Of a stretch of DNA of 64,000 nucleotides, positions 36,989 through 49,787 are shown one piece after another. The DNA is taken from NCBI GenBank assembly GCA_011634665.1, contig WAEK01000005.1, positions 2,737,001-2,801,000 on the forward strand, given 5' to 3'. Position 1 is the stretch's first letter; every line of letters begins with the position of its first letter. The DNA is from Mortierella sp. BCC40632 (taxonomy: Eukaryota > Mortierellomycota > Mortierellomycetes > Mortierellales > Mortierellaceae). The position numbers were made by a program, and so were the translations under genes. Under the pieces are notes generated by a model that saw only the letters and a program-made list of their open reading frames with translations, was not told the origin of the DNA and made no database searches.

Positions 36989-39791
36989 TTAGTCGACATC
37001 CATATCCTTCGAGTCATCACGCTTGTTCTCCTCCTTCGACTCGGCAGTCTCCATAGGCTCGCTCGTCGAAGCAGCAGGGGTGGCCTCGGGAGTGGGCTCG
37101 ACAACAACAGGCTTGGGCTTGTTCAAGATGGGGCGCGAGAAGTAAACAATCTCATCACGCTCCTTGTTAATGTCGGCAGCCGTCAACAAGGGATTCTCGT
37201 ACTTCTTCTTCATCGACTGAACCTCAGACTTGTTATCGATCCAGGTCTGGGCCTTGGAGCACTTGGCAATAATCTTGTTCTTCTCCTCCTCAGGAATGTG
37301 AGAGTACTTGTCTCCAGTGCTGGTGGCCTCGGCCAAGTACTGGTTGATCACCTCACGCAACTCGCGGATGGCATCAGGGCGAGCATTGAAATCGCGGTAA
37401 CGCTCAACAATGGGCTTGCCAACAACGAGGAGCTCGTTCAACTTGGCATTGTAAATCGACTTGGTGGTCTCATCGCCCTCCTCGTACAACCAGTTCTCAG
37501 CATCCTGAAGATCCTTGACAAACTTCTCCTTGTCAGCGGGGTTGATGAAATCCTTGTAGGTGCCATCAATCTTGGAGCGAGTGTCGTAGATGTACTCCTC
37601 CAAAGCGTTCTTGGCAGCCTCAGTGTCAACAACCAACTTGTCCGAAGCAATCATCTCCATCTCCTTCTCCTTCAAGCTGTTGATAATGGACTGGTCCAAG
37701 CTCGAGGTGGCGCTGACAACAGAGAGATCGCCCTTCTTGACGAGCTTCTTGACCTTGCGGGTCTGGGGAGCCTCAGCAGCGGCCTCAGCCTCCTCACCCT
37801 CGGCCTTGGCAGGGGCCTCAACAGGCTCCTCCTTGATGACCTCCTCAACAACATAGGCGCTCTCGACGCTCAAGATACCGTGGATGTTGACTCTGGCCTT
37901 GACCTTGACGCAGGCAGCCTCGCCATTGACGGGCTCGACCTTCTTGATCGAGAAGCGACCGATCCAGGGGTTGATACCAGCGGGGATGTTCTCGGGCTCG
38001 GCGTAGTGAGCCTCGAGATCGAAGGGCTCGGAGCGGTAGAAGGTCAAGACCTTGGTCGAGGGGATGTTGTTGTTCTTGTTGAAGACAACGAGCTCGGTCT
38101 CGTCCTCCTCGGGGGTGGGGAGCCAGGTCATCTTGATGGGGTAGCTGGTGATATCCTGGACCGAGAACTCACGGACCTTGAAGGTGGGCGACAACATGGC
38201 GCACTGGAGAGCGGCACCACGAGCAACAGCCTCATCCTGGTTCAAGGTCGAGGAGAGATCCTTCTTGAAGAAGGCAGCGACGCGGTCCTTGAGAGCGGGG
38301 ATACGGATCGAGCCTCCGACCATCTCAACCGAGTCAATGTCCTCGAGGGTCATGCCAGCATCATCCAAAGCCTTCTGGAGAGGAGCCTCAACACGCGAGA
38401 TCAAGTCCTTGGCGAGCTCCTCGAACTCGGCACGCTTCATGACCGAGGAAACGTCACGGTCCTCCATGATCGACTCGATGTTGAGAGGAGCCTGGGGGTT
38501 GGCAGAGAGAATCTTCTTGAGCTTCTCGCATCCAGCCATCAAACGGATAATGGCCTTGCCGTTGGACTTGACGTCGATCTTGTACTTTTCCTTGAACTCG
38601 GCAGCAAAGTGGTCAACAAGCAAGCGGTCAAAGTCACGTCCTCCAAAGTGTCTATCGAAAGCACGGGATTTGACGGTGAGCTGACCCTTGATGTACGAGA
38701 CGATCGAGACAGTGTAGGTGGAGTGACCGACATCGACAAAGCAGACGTTGCGGGGCTTCTCCTCGGGCAAATCGGTCTTGGTAATACCGTAGCCGAGAGC
38801 GGTGGCGGTCGAGTCGTTGATGAGACGGAGAACGTTCAATCCAGCAACCTCGGCGGCGTCAAGGACAGCGCGACGCTGAACATCGGTGAACCACGAAGGG
38901 ATAGCAATGACGCAGTCCGAGACGGGAGCCTTGGTCTCTGCGGCAGCAATATCCTTCATCTTGGTCAAGTACATGGCAAAGATCTGGAGGGTGGTGAAGG
39001 TCGACTCCTGTCCCTGGTAGTTGACCTTGACACCGAGCTGGCCATTGACATCGACCAAGGGTGCGGTCAGGTACTGCTTCTCGACCTCCTGAATGTCCTT
39101 GTCAGCATAGGTGCGGCCAATGAGACGCTTCAAAGACGAGATGGTGTTCTTGAAGTTGGAGATCTCCTGGGTCTTGGCCGTCTCTCCGAGGTAACGCTGC
39201 TTGGGGCCGAACGAAACCAAAGACTAGAGATAGAAAAAGAAAAAGAAAAAGACGATCAGCGTCAAGTTGATTCATGGACCCATTGGGGTCGAACGGCACA
39301 AAAGGAAAGTGTGCACGCGGTTGGCCATAGCAGGCAGTGGCGCAATTGTACATACGGGAGTGAAGCGGTTGGAGACTTCGTTGCAGATAACGTCGATACC
39401 ACGGTTTCTGGCAACGGCGATAACCGACTGCAAGTTTCCGAAATCAATACCTAAGACAATACAAATTCATCGAGAGGATGCAATGAACGGTTAGCAGCGT
39501 GCATCCAACACCTTTATAGGTGGCATGGGGTATAGATCAGTGGGTCAGTGGAGATGGAGAGCAAGAGTGATGTCTTGACAGAATGTGAGCGGTGTACGAG
39601 TTTAAGAAGAGCTGTGTGGCAAAAGAGAGGGGAAGGGGGGACGAGATAGAGAAAGAGATGACGCCCCTGAGGGACAGAGCAAGAATGGGAGAATGCAACA
39701 AGCATGATGACTACTAGGAAAAGACCCATGCATGCATAGAGAGTGAGAGAACGAGAGAGTGAGAGAATGCAGACATACCGACGACAGACAT
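36989..39791 (-). CDS. SSE1: Hsp110-family heat shock protein (SSE1-type)
   Basis: A cytosolic Hsp70-related chaperone that acts as nucleotide exchange factor for Hsp70. Exons on the minus strand: 39791-39779 (13 nt), 39450-39356 and 39223-36989, phases agree, 780 residues. The start reads [20 protein letters not shown], the Hsp110 version of the Hsp70 phosphate loop, and [14 protein letters not shown] and [17 protein letters not shown] mark the ATPase domain. An acidic, Ala/Glu-rich loop ([13 protein letters not shown]) separates the beta domain from the helical domain, as in Hsp110s. The tail is acidic and ends in Asp-rich KDMDVD, not the EEVD of cytosolic Hsp70. Strong codon bias leaves a 718-codon open frame on the opposite strand, which I treat as a shadow. 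Confidence 0.95.
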
Positions 39792-40329
39792 GGTGGTGAT
39801 GGGGAGAGAGGAGGGATGGAAGGATGGAGAACAAAAAAGTAATCGCAGCGTCTCTTCTATCCAAAGAGAAGAAAATGTGTGACTTGATTTTCCGTTTGGT
39901 GTAAACAACGGTCGCAACCCCTCTCACTCTCTCCCTCTCTGTCCTGCCCTGTCTCCCCAGTGTGTCGGTCTTCTCTCGGCCTCTTCTGAGCACACAAGAG
40001 AGAGTATGTGTGTGTCTGCGCTATATCAAAAAGAAGGCCCAGGACCCATCTCTCTGTGGTGCCCAGGGCTGAGCTCATTCCTGACAAAATGTCAATGTCT
40101 GATTGCACAGTAGCCTTTGAAATTGCGCCATGCATAGTTCTTCTCCTTGGGCCTGTTCATCACCACCACCACATTTGTCATCACAGCATGGCCAGGCGGA
40201 CTTTTCTTTTTTTTCTTTTTTTCTTTTTTTTGGGCTTAAAAGTTAATGCGTCTCCTTGATCCCTCTCCTCCAACTCCATTTGCTTAAACTTCCATCTCCT
40301 CAATCCCGTTTTCTTTTTCATATCACATC
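39792..40329. other. Divergent promoter region, Hsp110 / FSH1
   Basis: No gene is seen. It serves two divergent starts. I could not identify a convincing run of heat shock elements by eye. Confidence 0.4.
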
Positions 40330-40469
40330 ATGGTCCTCCGGATCCTTTGTTTGCACGGATATACACAGGTATGAGCGTTATGGCCATCCCCAAGAACATT
40401 GTACTTTATAGAGAAGAGAGAAAGAGCTGACTTCTGCTCTCCTTTTTTTTTTTTTTTTTTTTTTTTTGC

Positions 40470-40518
<49 letters not shown>

Positions 40519-41790
40519 CTCCCATTCTTCTCCTTTCTCTCAAAAGAACGCTCTGTCGTTCACCAAAAAGACCGCCGTCTTTCGTCGGAGCCTCAAGGGA
40601 ATTGCTGATCTTGGTAAGTTATTTGGCTCAGCCTGTCCCTGACTGCACTATCGTGCTACTGTTGTTATTATCTGCGATCCGTGTGTGATTAACACCTTTA
40701 CTCCTTTTATTATTATTCTCGGTCCGTTGTTTAGTCTACATTACAGCGCCTCATATTGTTCCAATCCCTACACTCTCAACAGTCGAGGAAAGAGAACAAG
40801 ACCAGCTCGAAAACTCGGATGAAGGCAAGTCTAGATCAGGAAAGGAAAAAGAAAAAGAATAACCACCTCTAGCATGGATAAAGCATCTAACAGGAACCAT
40901 CCTCGACTTGAATCGCTCTTTATAGAGTCCCAGTCATGCGGATGGTGGACATCCTCCCCAGAGAACCCACATTACAAAGGATTTGACGAGAGTCTAGAAG
41001 GAATCCGCCAAACATTGGAGAAACAGGTACTAAAGACCTATGCGTTCTCATGGTGTGATCGCTTTGGATTACCCGCGATCAAAAAAAAGGCAAACCCTGT
41101 CTTTCCTAAAGACATGGATTGATCTTTGTTCATCAGTGGACTAAAGTATGAAAGTTTACCATTTCTTGCTGGATAGGGTCCATTTGACGGAGTCATGGGA
41201 TTCTCACAGGGAGCTTCAATGGCCAGTCTAGTCCAATTGCTCCTTGAGCGTCCTCACCTCTCACCTATCATGAACGGGATCTCACATCCACCTTTCAAGT
41301 TCTCGATCGTTGTCTCCGGATTCGAACCAAGAGATTCTGAAAAGATGTCCTGGTATACCAATACATATCCAGTTTTAAGGCCTGTGCAGGAGCAACAACA
41401 GCAGGATGCTCAGTCAGACGTTGAGAGCAGTGCGAACGGACAACCGTCCGAGTTAATCCATGGTGTCCAGGGAGCGAGTATGCACGTTATTGGAAGGAAC
41501 GATGTGATCATCGAGCCAGGTTCGTCATAGTGCATTGTGTCTCTCTTTTTTTTTTTTTTTTTTTTTTCTGAAATGGTGCATGGATATAATGGACTTTTGA
41601 TCTTGACTTTAATGTATCCTGACGGTGACCCTTTTTTTTTTCTTCTTCTACAGAACGCTCTGAAGGACTTTTGAAGCACTATAACTTCAAGACCCCAACG
41701 GTGCTCTATCACGAAGGAGGCCATTACCTTCCGTCCAATGCTGCTAGTCGCCAGGCTTACAAGGCATTTGTCCAATCATTCCAAGCATAA
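40330..41790 (+). CDS. FSH1-family serine hydrolase
   Basis: An alpha/beta-hydrolase of the fungal FSH family (DUF341), related to human OVCA2; substrates are mostly unknown. Exons: 40330-40368, 40547-40613, 40735-40824 or -40828, 40884 or 40894-41026, 41177-41519 and 41654-41790, about 270-272 residues. The catalytic triad is visible: Ser in GFSQGAS (exon 5), Asp in VIGRNDVII (end of exon 5) and His in EGGHYLP (exon 6). The start MVLRILCLHGYTQ is typical. The GWW block (SCGWWTSS) is in exon 4. The third intron can be read two ways, both in frame: a GC donor (GCAAGT at 40825) with acceptor at 40883, or a weak GT donor at 40829 with acceptor at 40893. A CT microsatellite fills the first intron. 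Confidence 0.85.
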
Positions 41791-42059
41791 CTCTCCTTTA
41801 TTTCTCCCACTCTCCTACCTCCTCCCTCCCTCTCGCCCCCCTGGACTCTTTAATAGAAATAGAGAAATTACTGTTACTGCCTGCAACAAACAGCTGCGAG
41901 GCATTTGAAAATACCTATCATGGGACGGAGAGGAGGGGAGTGGGGGGGATAGAGGAGAAAAGGCCCAACCCCGCTCTCTCCAATGGGAGCGGCATGGATG
42001 CGGCAAATGACTGGAGCATGATTACCTCTAGAAGGGTACCGGACCGGCTCTAATAATTG

Positions 42060-42094
<35 letters not shown>

Positions 42095-43105
42095 GTGGAG
42101 CGAACCATGCACACTTTTACATCCTCTCGGCCATTGTGTTCCGGCAAAAAATGTCCCTGGTAGCACCCGCATTGGATGGGTAGAAATGAGGAAAGGGGGG
42201 AGCATTTAGACAACGGGCGCACAATGCGTTCTGTTGCATGTATCCACAGATAGCCAAATGTGGGGAAGGCGTCGATCGTCAATAAGGGGAAGAACGCCAA
42301 GGGCAAAGATATTTGGCATAAAAAAAAAAGAAAAACAGTGTTCTCCCTGGCATTGAGCCGTTGTCTTGTGTGGAGCACTCGCGCTTTTACACATTGATAC
42401 ACATTGAAGTGATGTTGACTCCAGGGAATGGATGCGGGGTGATGGATGATGAAGCGGTCCTCTCCGGGCATGGAGAGAGGGGGTAAGGTGGACGGTGCAG
42501 CCATCCTTCCGAGAATTGACCGCGTGGTCTGTGGAAGCACACATGGCTCCAGCCATTCTAGGAAGGGGGACGCCTTTTTTTTTCTTCTAAATGGAAAGAG
42601 TCAGTGGTCGTGTTTATGACTACAAAGGAAACAAGTGGCGACAGACTAAGCAACTGTTTATCATTGCTCAGAGAGAGAGAGAGACAGTGAGAAAGAAAGA
42701 AGAAAAGAAAGGCTCGCATAGTAAACATAAAAGACAAAGGAAGGAAGAGAGAGAGTCAACTTTGTGTGCACTCTCTTTGAGCAGGTGGCCCACTTTGTGT
42801 TCGTCTCGGAGGGAGTTCTCGGCTATGGGGTGTGTGTTGATGCGTGAGGAGCGGTATTTGTTGATGAATGGGGACAGAAGAGGGTGGGGAAGATCAGTAT
42901 CGCGGAAGTGCATGCAAAATGGGACAGGATCATTATTAATGAGGTAAGAATCGAATAAGAGTAAGGAAAGAAAAGAGAGAGAGAGAGAAAGAGATGAATG
43001 GTTCCTAGACAAAAGGAGAAGAGGAGTGGTGTGTGAGAGGACGTGTAAGAGCCGAGCTGATTGATCACTTGTGTTTTGTGCCTCGTCCTGGGAGTAGAGT
43101 ACATC

Positions 43106-43142
<37 letters not shown>

Positions 43143-43667
43143 AGAAGCGACAACGTCGGGGCACACACACTCTATCAGTCTCTCTTTCCCCGCACTCTCC
43201 ATTTCCTCTTTCGGCATAAGTGCGGAGAACATGCGATAAGGTTTTTTTTTTTCTTATTCTCTCGTCTGCTCGTTCAACTCTTTCTCTTTTTTTTTTTCTT
43301 TGTTCTCTGTTCTCTGTTTTTTTTTCCGTCTTTTGTTTTCTCTCTCTCTTTCTCTCAGACTCTCCTCCTTTCTTTCTCTCTCAACCCTTCTTCCCCTTCT
43401 CGTTCATTTACTCACTCTTTCTTACGCACACACACACACACACACACACTCTCTCTCTGCTCGGTCCATGTCTCGCGCACTTGCCACTGCCACGCTCCCC
43501 TGAACGGGCCTCTGCCCTGCCTCCATCTATACACCACCACGCATCCATCTTTTTCTCTATCACCTCATCCACATATACACCTACACCATTCATCTACTCA
43601 CGCTTTCTTTCTACTCTTCCAGCAGACTCTTACTCCCTCCATCCACCCCCCCCCCAACCAACCAACC
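41791..43667. other. Gene-poor region with poly-A and GA repeats
   Basis: No gene is supported. It contains a poly-A run (42060-42090), GA repeats (about 42670-42683 and 43112-43141), a CA repeat (43427-43449) and a pyrimidine-rich leader of the next gene. Confidence 0.5.
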
Positions 43668-45984
43668 ATGCCTCTCCTTGTCCACGCTGTCCCATTAAAA
43701 AAGAACTGGCTCGGCACTCACTTCTGGGACCTCACCCCTGCCGAGCACTTGCCTCCCGAACTCGAGGTACTTTCTTTTATTTTTATTTTTTTTTAGTTTC
43801 TATTTTTTGTCATCGGTAGAATGACTTGGAATGTCGCTCGGACATTAGCAATGCTCGGCATTGCCACCAAAAAGGAATGAGATTCAGAGTCTCGACCTCC
43901 CCCCCCCCTCCCCCAAAACAGGGGAGCAAGTTCAGCCGAGCTGCTTTGCCCGCCCTATAGCCTGACCCGACAAAGAGGCCCTAGTGGAGGGCGGAGGCCG
44001 GCCAAGCAGCGTTGCCCGCCTTTTGGGTTTTTTCCTCCTCTGCGAGCGGGCGAGAGAGTGTGAGTGAGTGCGAGAGTGTGCTCTCAGCACAAAAGCGATT
44101 ACTTTCCCATGTTCAATCGTTATTCTGACCACCGGCTTGTTGTTTTCCGAAACTCAAATCTCATGCAGTACCTGACATATGAACAGTTCAAGGACCGGTT
44201 CAAACAGCTGAACAAGATCGCACGTCCGACCTACCCTACCTTCTGGCCCAATGTCGCCATCATTATTCTCCTTGGTGGAGTCGTTGCCGCTGCTGTCTTT
44301 GGCATCTCGAATGTCGGCACTAACCTGGCCATCATGGGCCAAGGCGCCTGCTTCCTCTTGCCCATCATTATTGTTGTCTGGATCAAGGTTCGAAAGACAA
44401 CCAAGGTCAAGGCCCGTCGGAAGGTACTTTCCATTATGAGAAAGAGATACCTCCCTGCTCACTGGGTGTGGCAAAAGAGCCATGTCTTGAAGGGATTATG
44501 CTGACCTGTGTTGCCCTATCAATTTTTTCTTCCTTTCTTAGTTTCGACAGCAATCTCAAAAGCTACTTCGGACATGGACAGCGGACGACTCGGAGGCACA
44601 TGCGTTCCAGTGGAAGATCCGACAGCGGCCTATGAGCGTCGCCAAGAGATGGCTAGATCACCGGCTGAATGAAGAATATCTTGGACAAGATCATGCATCA
44701 GGACATGGAATGCATGGCAACGACACCCTGCACCCTCCTGCGGTCGTTCCCGCTCTTCCCCTGGCAGCTGACGCTGCTCAGTCGGTTGAGCAAGATGGAG
44801 GTGAACACTACCACCACCACATCGTGGAGATGGATGCATCGCCAGAGACCACTCTCCAAGATCAGTTGGCGCATCGCACACACAACATCTCCGATCCCAC
44901 GCCGATTTCCTCAAGCAACAACGGCGAAAGGTCCACATCGCCCGATGCAAGTGCAGAGACATCGACGCCCTCTGAAAATGGGACATCTCCTCTAGGCACC
45001 ATCGATAACAGCGCATTGGAAACCACCGAACCTAATCATCCTAATTCTAATAGCAATGCACTCCCTGATGGCAACGACACGACTCGGAGAGCAGACGCGT
45101 CCGAGCAAGAGCCCGAACATGGCCAGGACCAGGACCATGAACATCCTCCCCACGACCACATGACCTACTGGGAGTCTTTCAAGACTGCGCTTCGGAGCAC
45201 TTGGTGCTGCGCTTACTTTCTCCGAGAACGGCGCGTTTGGCTAATCGAAATTTCATTACGTGAATGCGAGTTGGACGAGTACACCCTGACGCTCCCAACG
45301 CCTGTCTACTGTGGTTACCGGTTACCAGGATATGAAGATGCCATGGGACTGGCCGCACCTGGGTCCACCACAGAATCCCAAGCGGGCCCTTCCACAGGCC
45401 CCTCCCCAGTTCCTGTGGGAACGAATCGATCGGCAAACTCGAGTCGGTTGGCACTCCATCGTTTTTGGGGCTCGCCTCCTGCCTACGAAAGTGACTCGGA
45501 CAATGATTCAGTTCATGAGGGTGAAGAGGAACATCCGAGTGATGATGAGGATGACAATCGTGCCAATAACGGTAGTTCACATCGTCGTGAACAGAATGCT
45601 GAGCAGACGAGAAATGGTTCTGGCATCTCGACTCGATCCTTTAGGTCCAATCAATGGGGCCAAGCCGAGTATGGGGCAACGCGTTCTGGAAGCTCAAGCA
45701 TGGGGGCACCACCTATGGTGATGGTCCGACGCCCAGTCGAGTTGACTTCGGTGATTGTGATGGGACCACGATCGATTCCTGGACGGCGACCCCTTCTCGA
45801 GCTAGCCACGCCCAACAGTAGTCTGATGACCACATCAACACTGGCGTCGACTTTTGCATCGACCATGTCGTTCTCAACAGAGTCAGAAGATCATTCGGAC
45901 ATCGGCGACATTGACGGAGACTCGTACCTCTCGCGAAGTCAATTAACCCCCGAGCGACGCGCAGGAACCAAGTCGGGGCCATGA
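43668..45984 (+). CDS. Two-TM membrane protein with long disordered tail, unknown function
   Basis: I do not recognise this protein. Exons: 43668-43766, 44169-44423 and 44542-45984, all in phase 0, 598 residues. The N-terminal part is well ordered: MPLLVHAVPLKKNW, then two adjacent helices within exon 2 (VAIIILLGGVVAAAVFGI and ACFLLPIIIVVWI, about 65-115) and a basic stretch (KVRKTTKVKARRK). After a helical segment (RTWTADDSEAHAFQWKIRQRP) comes a long tail rich in Ser, Thr, Asn, His and acidic residues. A conserved-looking island (SFKTALRSTWCCAYFLRERRVWLIEISLRE, split here only by description) near residues 245-285 has hydrophobic and Cys residues and could be a second folded part or a membrane contact. 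Two-TM fungal proteins of this layout are often uncharacterised. Confidence 0.7.
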
Positions 45985-46703
45985 CACTCCTCCTGTTCAA
46001 GGGGATAAGGAGAACAAGCAAGCGATGTAGAGAGATGGAGAAAATGGGAGTGAAGGACGAGTCAGCGAGAGAGAGAGAGACAAGTCTTAGTCCAGATGAC
46101 TGGGTGGACTGGATCATCTCTCTCTCTCTCTTCTCTGATTGTACATAGAAGAAAAAAGAAAAAGAAAATATATCAAATAATCAACAGACTGTCTGTCTGT
46201 CTGTCCACTTTCAGACCATCCTATTGTTTTTTTTTGTCTTGGTGGCCAATAGGCCAGGCCAATAGGCCAGGCCAATGCTGGGAACGAGCCAGGGTTGGTC
46301 AGGTTTCGAGCTTGGGGTGCATTGACCGAGTCGTGTGAACAGCCACGGCCACCAGACTCCCAGACACCAGACACGGTGACATGCGGTCGAGGCCTCCTCT
46401 CTCCTCTCTCCTCGAGAGGACGAAACGAAGGAGACAGGGTCCTTTTTTTTTTTTTTTCTCTTTCTCTCTCTCTCTCTCCCTCTTTCTTCTCCCCTAAAGA
46501 ACCCGATCCCTGTCCCCCATCCATCTCTTCATTCTCTTTGATTCATTCTCAATTCCTTCTCATTCAGCATCCGCGTCAGCACTCTTCTACAAAAGAAAAA
46601 GAAAAGAACAAAGGGCCTATCTACCAATCCCTCTAGGCAATCTTCAAGGCACCATAACCAGCTCCTCTCCTAGTCTTACCCCAACCCCATTCTCAAGAGC
46701 CAC
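45985..46703. other. Intergenic region between the two-TM gene and the PQ-loop gene
   Basis: No gene is seen. There is a short tandem repeat of CAGGCCAATAGGC type at about 46243-46276 and a pyrimidine-rich leader (46441-46500) of the next gene. Confidence 0.5.
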
Positions 46704-48945
46704 ATGTCTGAACCAGCGCCCCTGCTTTGGCCGCTCTATACAGCCCTTCGTCATAGTCAGGACATCGATGGCAGCAGAGAGCCGTGGAACGTGACTCTCT
46801 CCGGCATCTGCGGGACTCTGTCGATTCTATGCTGGTTTACCGTCTTTACTCCGTATGTGTGTAACCATGGGCAATCCACCATCTCTCTTTTTCTCTTTTT
46901 TTTCAACCTCCCAACCCCCCCTTTCTCTATCAGATCCAAGAGCCTCAAAGCAGGAATAAAGAGAGGTCGAATTTACCGATCCTCTCTATCTCTCTCGATC
47001 TCTCTCCCCCACTTTTTTTTTTTTTTTTTTTTTTTTCTGCATATCCAATGACCGTCTTTGTTTCTCTCCCTTTTCTTCAACCACTAGTCAGCTTTGGGTC
47101 AACTACAAGCGACAATCTGGCGAATCCCTGTCACTGCCGTTCCTGTACATCTGGCTTCTGGGTGACTTTCTGAACATTGCGGGCACTACGCTCGATAACC
47201 TGCTATTGACCATGGTAACTCTCACCTCCACCACTACTACCTTTTTTACTTTTTTTTTTTTTTTTTTCTCCCTGCAGAAATGAACTAAAGGGAGGGGAGG
47301 AGGAGTGAGAAAGTGGAACTGTTAGTTTCTTTTCTCCTTCTCTCTCTCTCTCTCTCTCTTTTTTTACTCTGAATCTCGGACCCTCGGAGGCAATATCGAT
47401 CTTAATACCCTTTTTTGTCTTTTATTTCCGCCGAACTCTCCTAATTAGCGTATCTTGGCGTGGTACTACACAATAGCCGATGTAAGTGACCATCTCTCTC
47501 TCTCTCTCTCTCTCTCTTTACACATGGACCTCTTTGTCACCCCTTTCTTCCTGCAACCTAATCTATTTTTTTTTTTTTTTTTTTTTTTTTTCGGCGTCCT
47601 TGTTTCTCTCCAACAGATCCTGCTTATCGCACAGATCTATTACTATAGATGGAAAAGAATCTCCATGGGCACGACAACAACAATAACAACAACAACGCCC
47701 TCCTCTAGTCCTTGTCTGGAAACAGAACCGATCATTGGATTTAGGACCAATTCCGATACGAGTACAGAGGATCAGTGCGACTCGGACTTGATCACCAAAC
47801 ATCGTCTCTCTCCACCTCCTACTTCTGTCGCTCACACTCACCACCACCATCATCATCACCATCATCATAACAACATCAACAACAATAGCAATAGCAGTGG
47901 CAGTGGCAAACAATCACACCATCGTCATCCTCGTCATCATGAGGAGAGAACTCCTTTGATCCAGTCAGGAACAATTGTCCATCCACACCCTGTTCATTCC
48001 AGTTACTCTTCCACCTTCTCATCCTCTACGGGTCTTGAGAAACAGGGCTTACAAGAGAACGAAATGGGTTTTAGTCATGATGTAGACTTGAAAAAGTCAA
48101 GATCTGAACCTGGACAACGTTCTCGACTTCATCACACCTTGTCCTGTTCTAGCTTGGCATCCTCCTCGATTTCTTCTTCTTCTTCCTCTTCTTCTTCTTC
48201 TTCGTCGTCGTCTTCTTCTGGATGTTCGATTGCCAATCTCCCGAACCGTCGACTAGAAGAAGGTGAACACGATGATCTTGAACCATCACCTCCTCCTCTC
48301 CTTTTCAACCATCCTCCACAACAACAACAACAACAACATCATCATCATCATCATCGCCACCATCATCATCATGGCTCAGGACAGACACTGGAGAGGAGAT
48401 CATCTTCCGAAATCCATTCTCGTCATGGTCAACGTCCCATACGTCGTTTACCTTGGCTCCTGATTCAAAGTCTGGCCTTGATTGGGATAGCCCTGATTGG
48501 ATTGTTTTATTTGGGGGTTCTCATTCCTGAATCAAGACGACAACAACAGGATCGACCTCAAAAGGGATTCCTTTCAGAAGAAGAAGAAGAAGAGAGGATA
48601 GTACATTCTCGAAAGGGTAGTGGTGGTAGTAGGAGTAGTGGTCATAGTATGACATGGTCTCTGATCTTGGGATGGGGTAGTGCTATTCTTTACCTTGGAT
48701 CTCGAATTCCCCAGATCCTCAAGAATTGGCGACTCAAGTCATGTGAGGGACTTTCGATCCTAATGTTTTGTTTTTCCTTGTTGGGCAATCTGTTTTATAT
48801 TGCCTCCATCTTTTTGTTTTCTCTTGAGCGTTCTGAATTGGAAAAGAGTCTACCTTGGTGGTTGGGAAGTATTGGGACATTGTTGTTGGATGGAATTATC
48901 TTTGTTCAATTCTATATCTATCAGGATCGTAAACAAGAGTATTAG
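46704..48945 (+). CDS. PQ-loop membrane transporter, vacuolar basic amino acid exporter type (YPQ/SLC66A1-like)
   Basis: Likely exports cationic amino acids from the vacuole, as YPQ1-3 and human SLC66A1 do. Exons: 46704-46852, 47088-47214, 47449-47481 and 47617-48945, phases agree, 545 residues. Both PQ motifs are present: TPQLWVNYKRQS (residues about 49-60, with the Pro codon split by intron 1) and IPQILKNWRLKSCEGLS near 470. Helices: SGICGTLSILCWFTVF, LYIWLLGDFLNIAGTT, ILAWYYTIADILLIAQIYYY, then LLIQSLALIGIALIGLFYLGV and four more to the C-terminus. Between helices 3 and 4 lies an insert of about 240 residues of His, Ser, Asn and Gln runs, largely encoded by microsatellite DNA (CAT, TCT, CAA repeats). 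The insert is much longer than in YPQ1. Confidence 0.85.
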
Positions 48946-49787
48946 ATGGGGGGGAGGAGGAGGAGGAGGAGGAGGAGGAGGAGGAGACACGCACAATAGA
49001 CCTAGTTGCTCGTATTCCGCGAATCCCTTTTGTAGGACGGCATTAAATATATATCGTTTCTTCAGCAGTCAGCTCGGATTTGATCCGCTCAGTTTGGACA
49101 GAATCGGGAACCATTCTCTGATGACAAGAAAAGAAAAAGAAACAGAAAAAGAAAAAGAAAGAGTAATAGAGGAATAGAAAGAACGATGCATTTTTTTTTT
49201 TGTTATTATTACTATTATTAATCCCTTTGAGGATGGAGATATATATTTTTTTCATGGGGGGGGAGGGGTAAACTACTAGGATAAAGCAACTTTTTTTTGT
49301 TTTTGTTTTTTTTTTTTTTTTTTCTTTTTTTTTCATTTCTCTTTTTTTCAAGGGGGGGAGAGAGAAAGTGAAAAGAGAGGAAGAGGAAAAGAAAGGAGAA
49401 GAAAGAAGGAAAGAAAAAGAATGAGGAGAAACGAGACTAGAAAAGGAACAGCAGCAAAAAAAAAAGCAAAAAGACAAAGGGACAAAGAAGAAGAAGAAAA
49501 AAAAAGCAAAATGACGTGGATGGAGATGGCTCATTGCAGCAGGATAGTGATAACAACATTGGAAGAAGAAAAAAAACGAAGGTATTGGTAATATTGCATA
49601 CAATCGAGGGGGAATCGACAAAGGGGGGAAGGGGAGGATATCTTGTTGCACAACTCGACAAGAAAGAGAGAAAGAAAGAAAAGAAAAAGAAAGGGGGAAG
49701 GGTGGGAGGGGTGATATCAAAGGGTAATAAGGCAAAGAGGGCTTTTTTTTTTTTTTTTTTTTTTTTTTTCCTTTTCTTTCTTCTTCC
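48946..49787. other. Intergenic region between convergent 3' ends, purine-rich
   Basis: No gene is seen. A GGA repeat (about 48952-48984) follows the PQ-loop stop codon. The plus strand at 49340-49740 is GA-rich with several homopolymers; open frames here are low complexity. Confidence 0.5.

Noticed and set aside
37298..39454. 718-codon open frame on the plus strand
   Set aside because: It lies exactly antisense to Hsp110. It is Leu/Val/Asp/Gly-rich with no domain and is explained by the strong codon bias of the Hsp110 gene, which avoids stop codons on the opposite strand.
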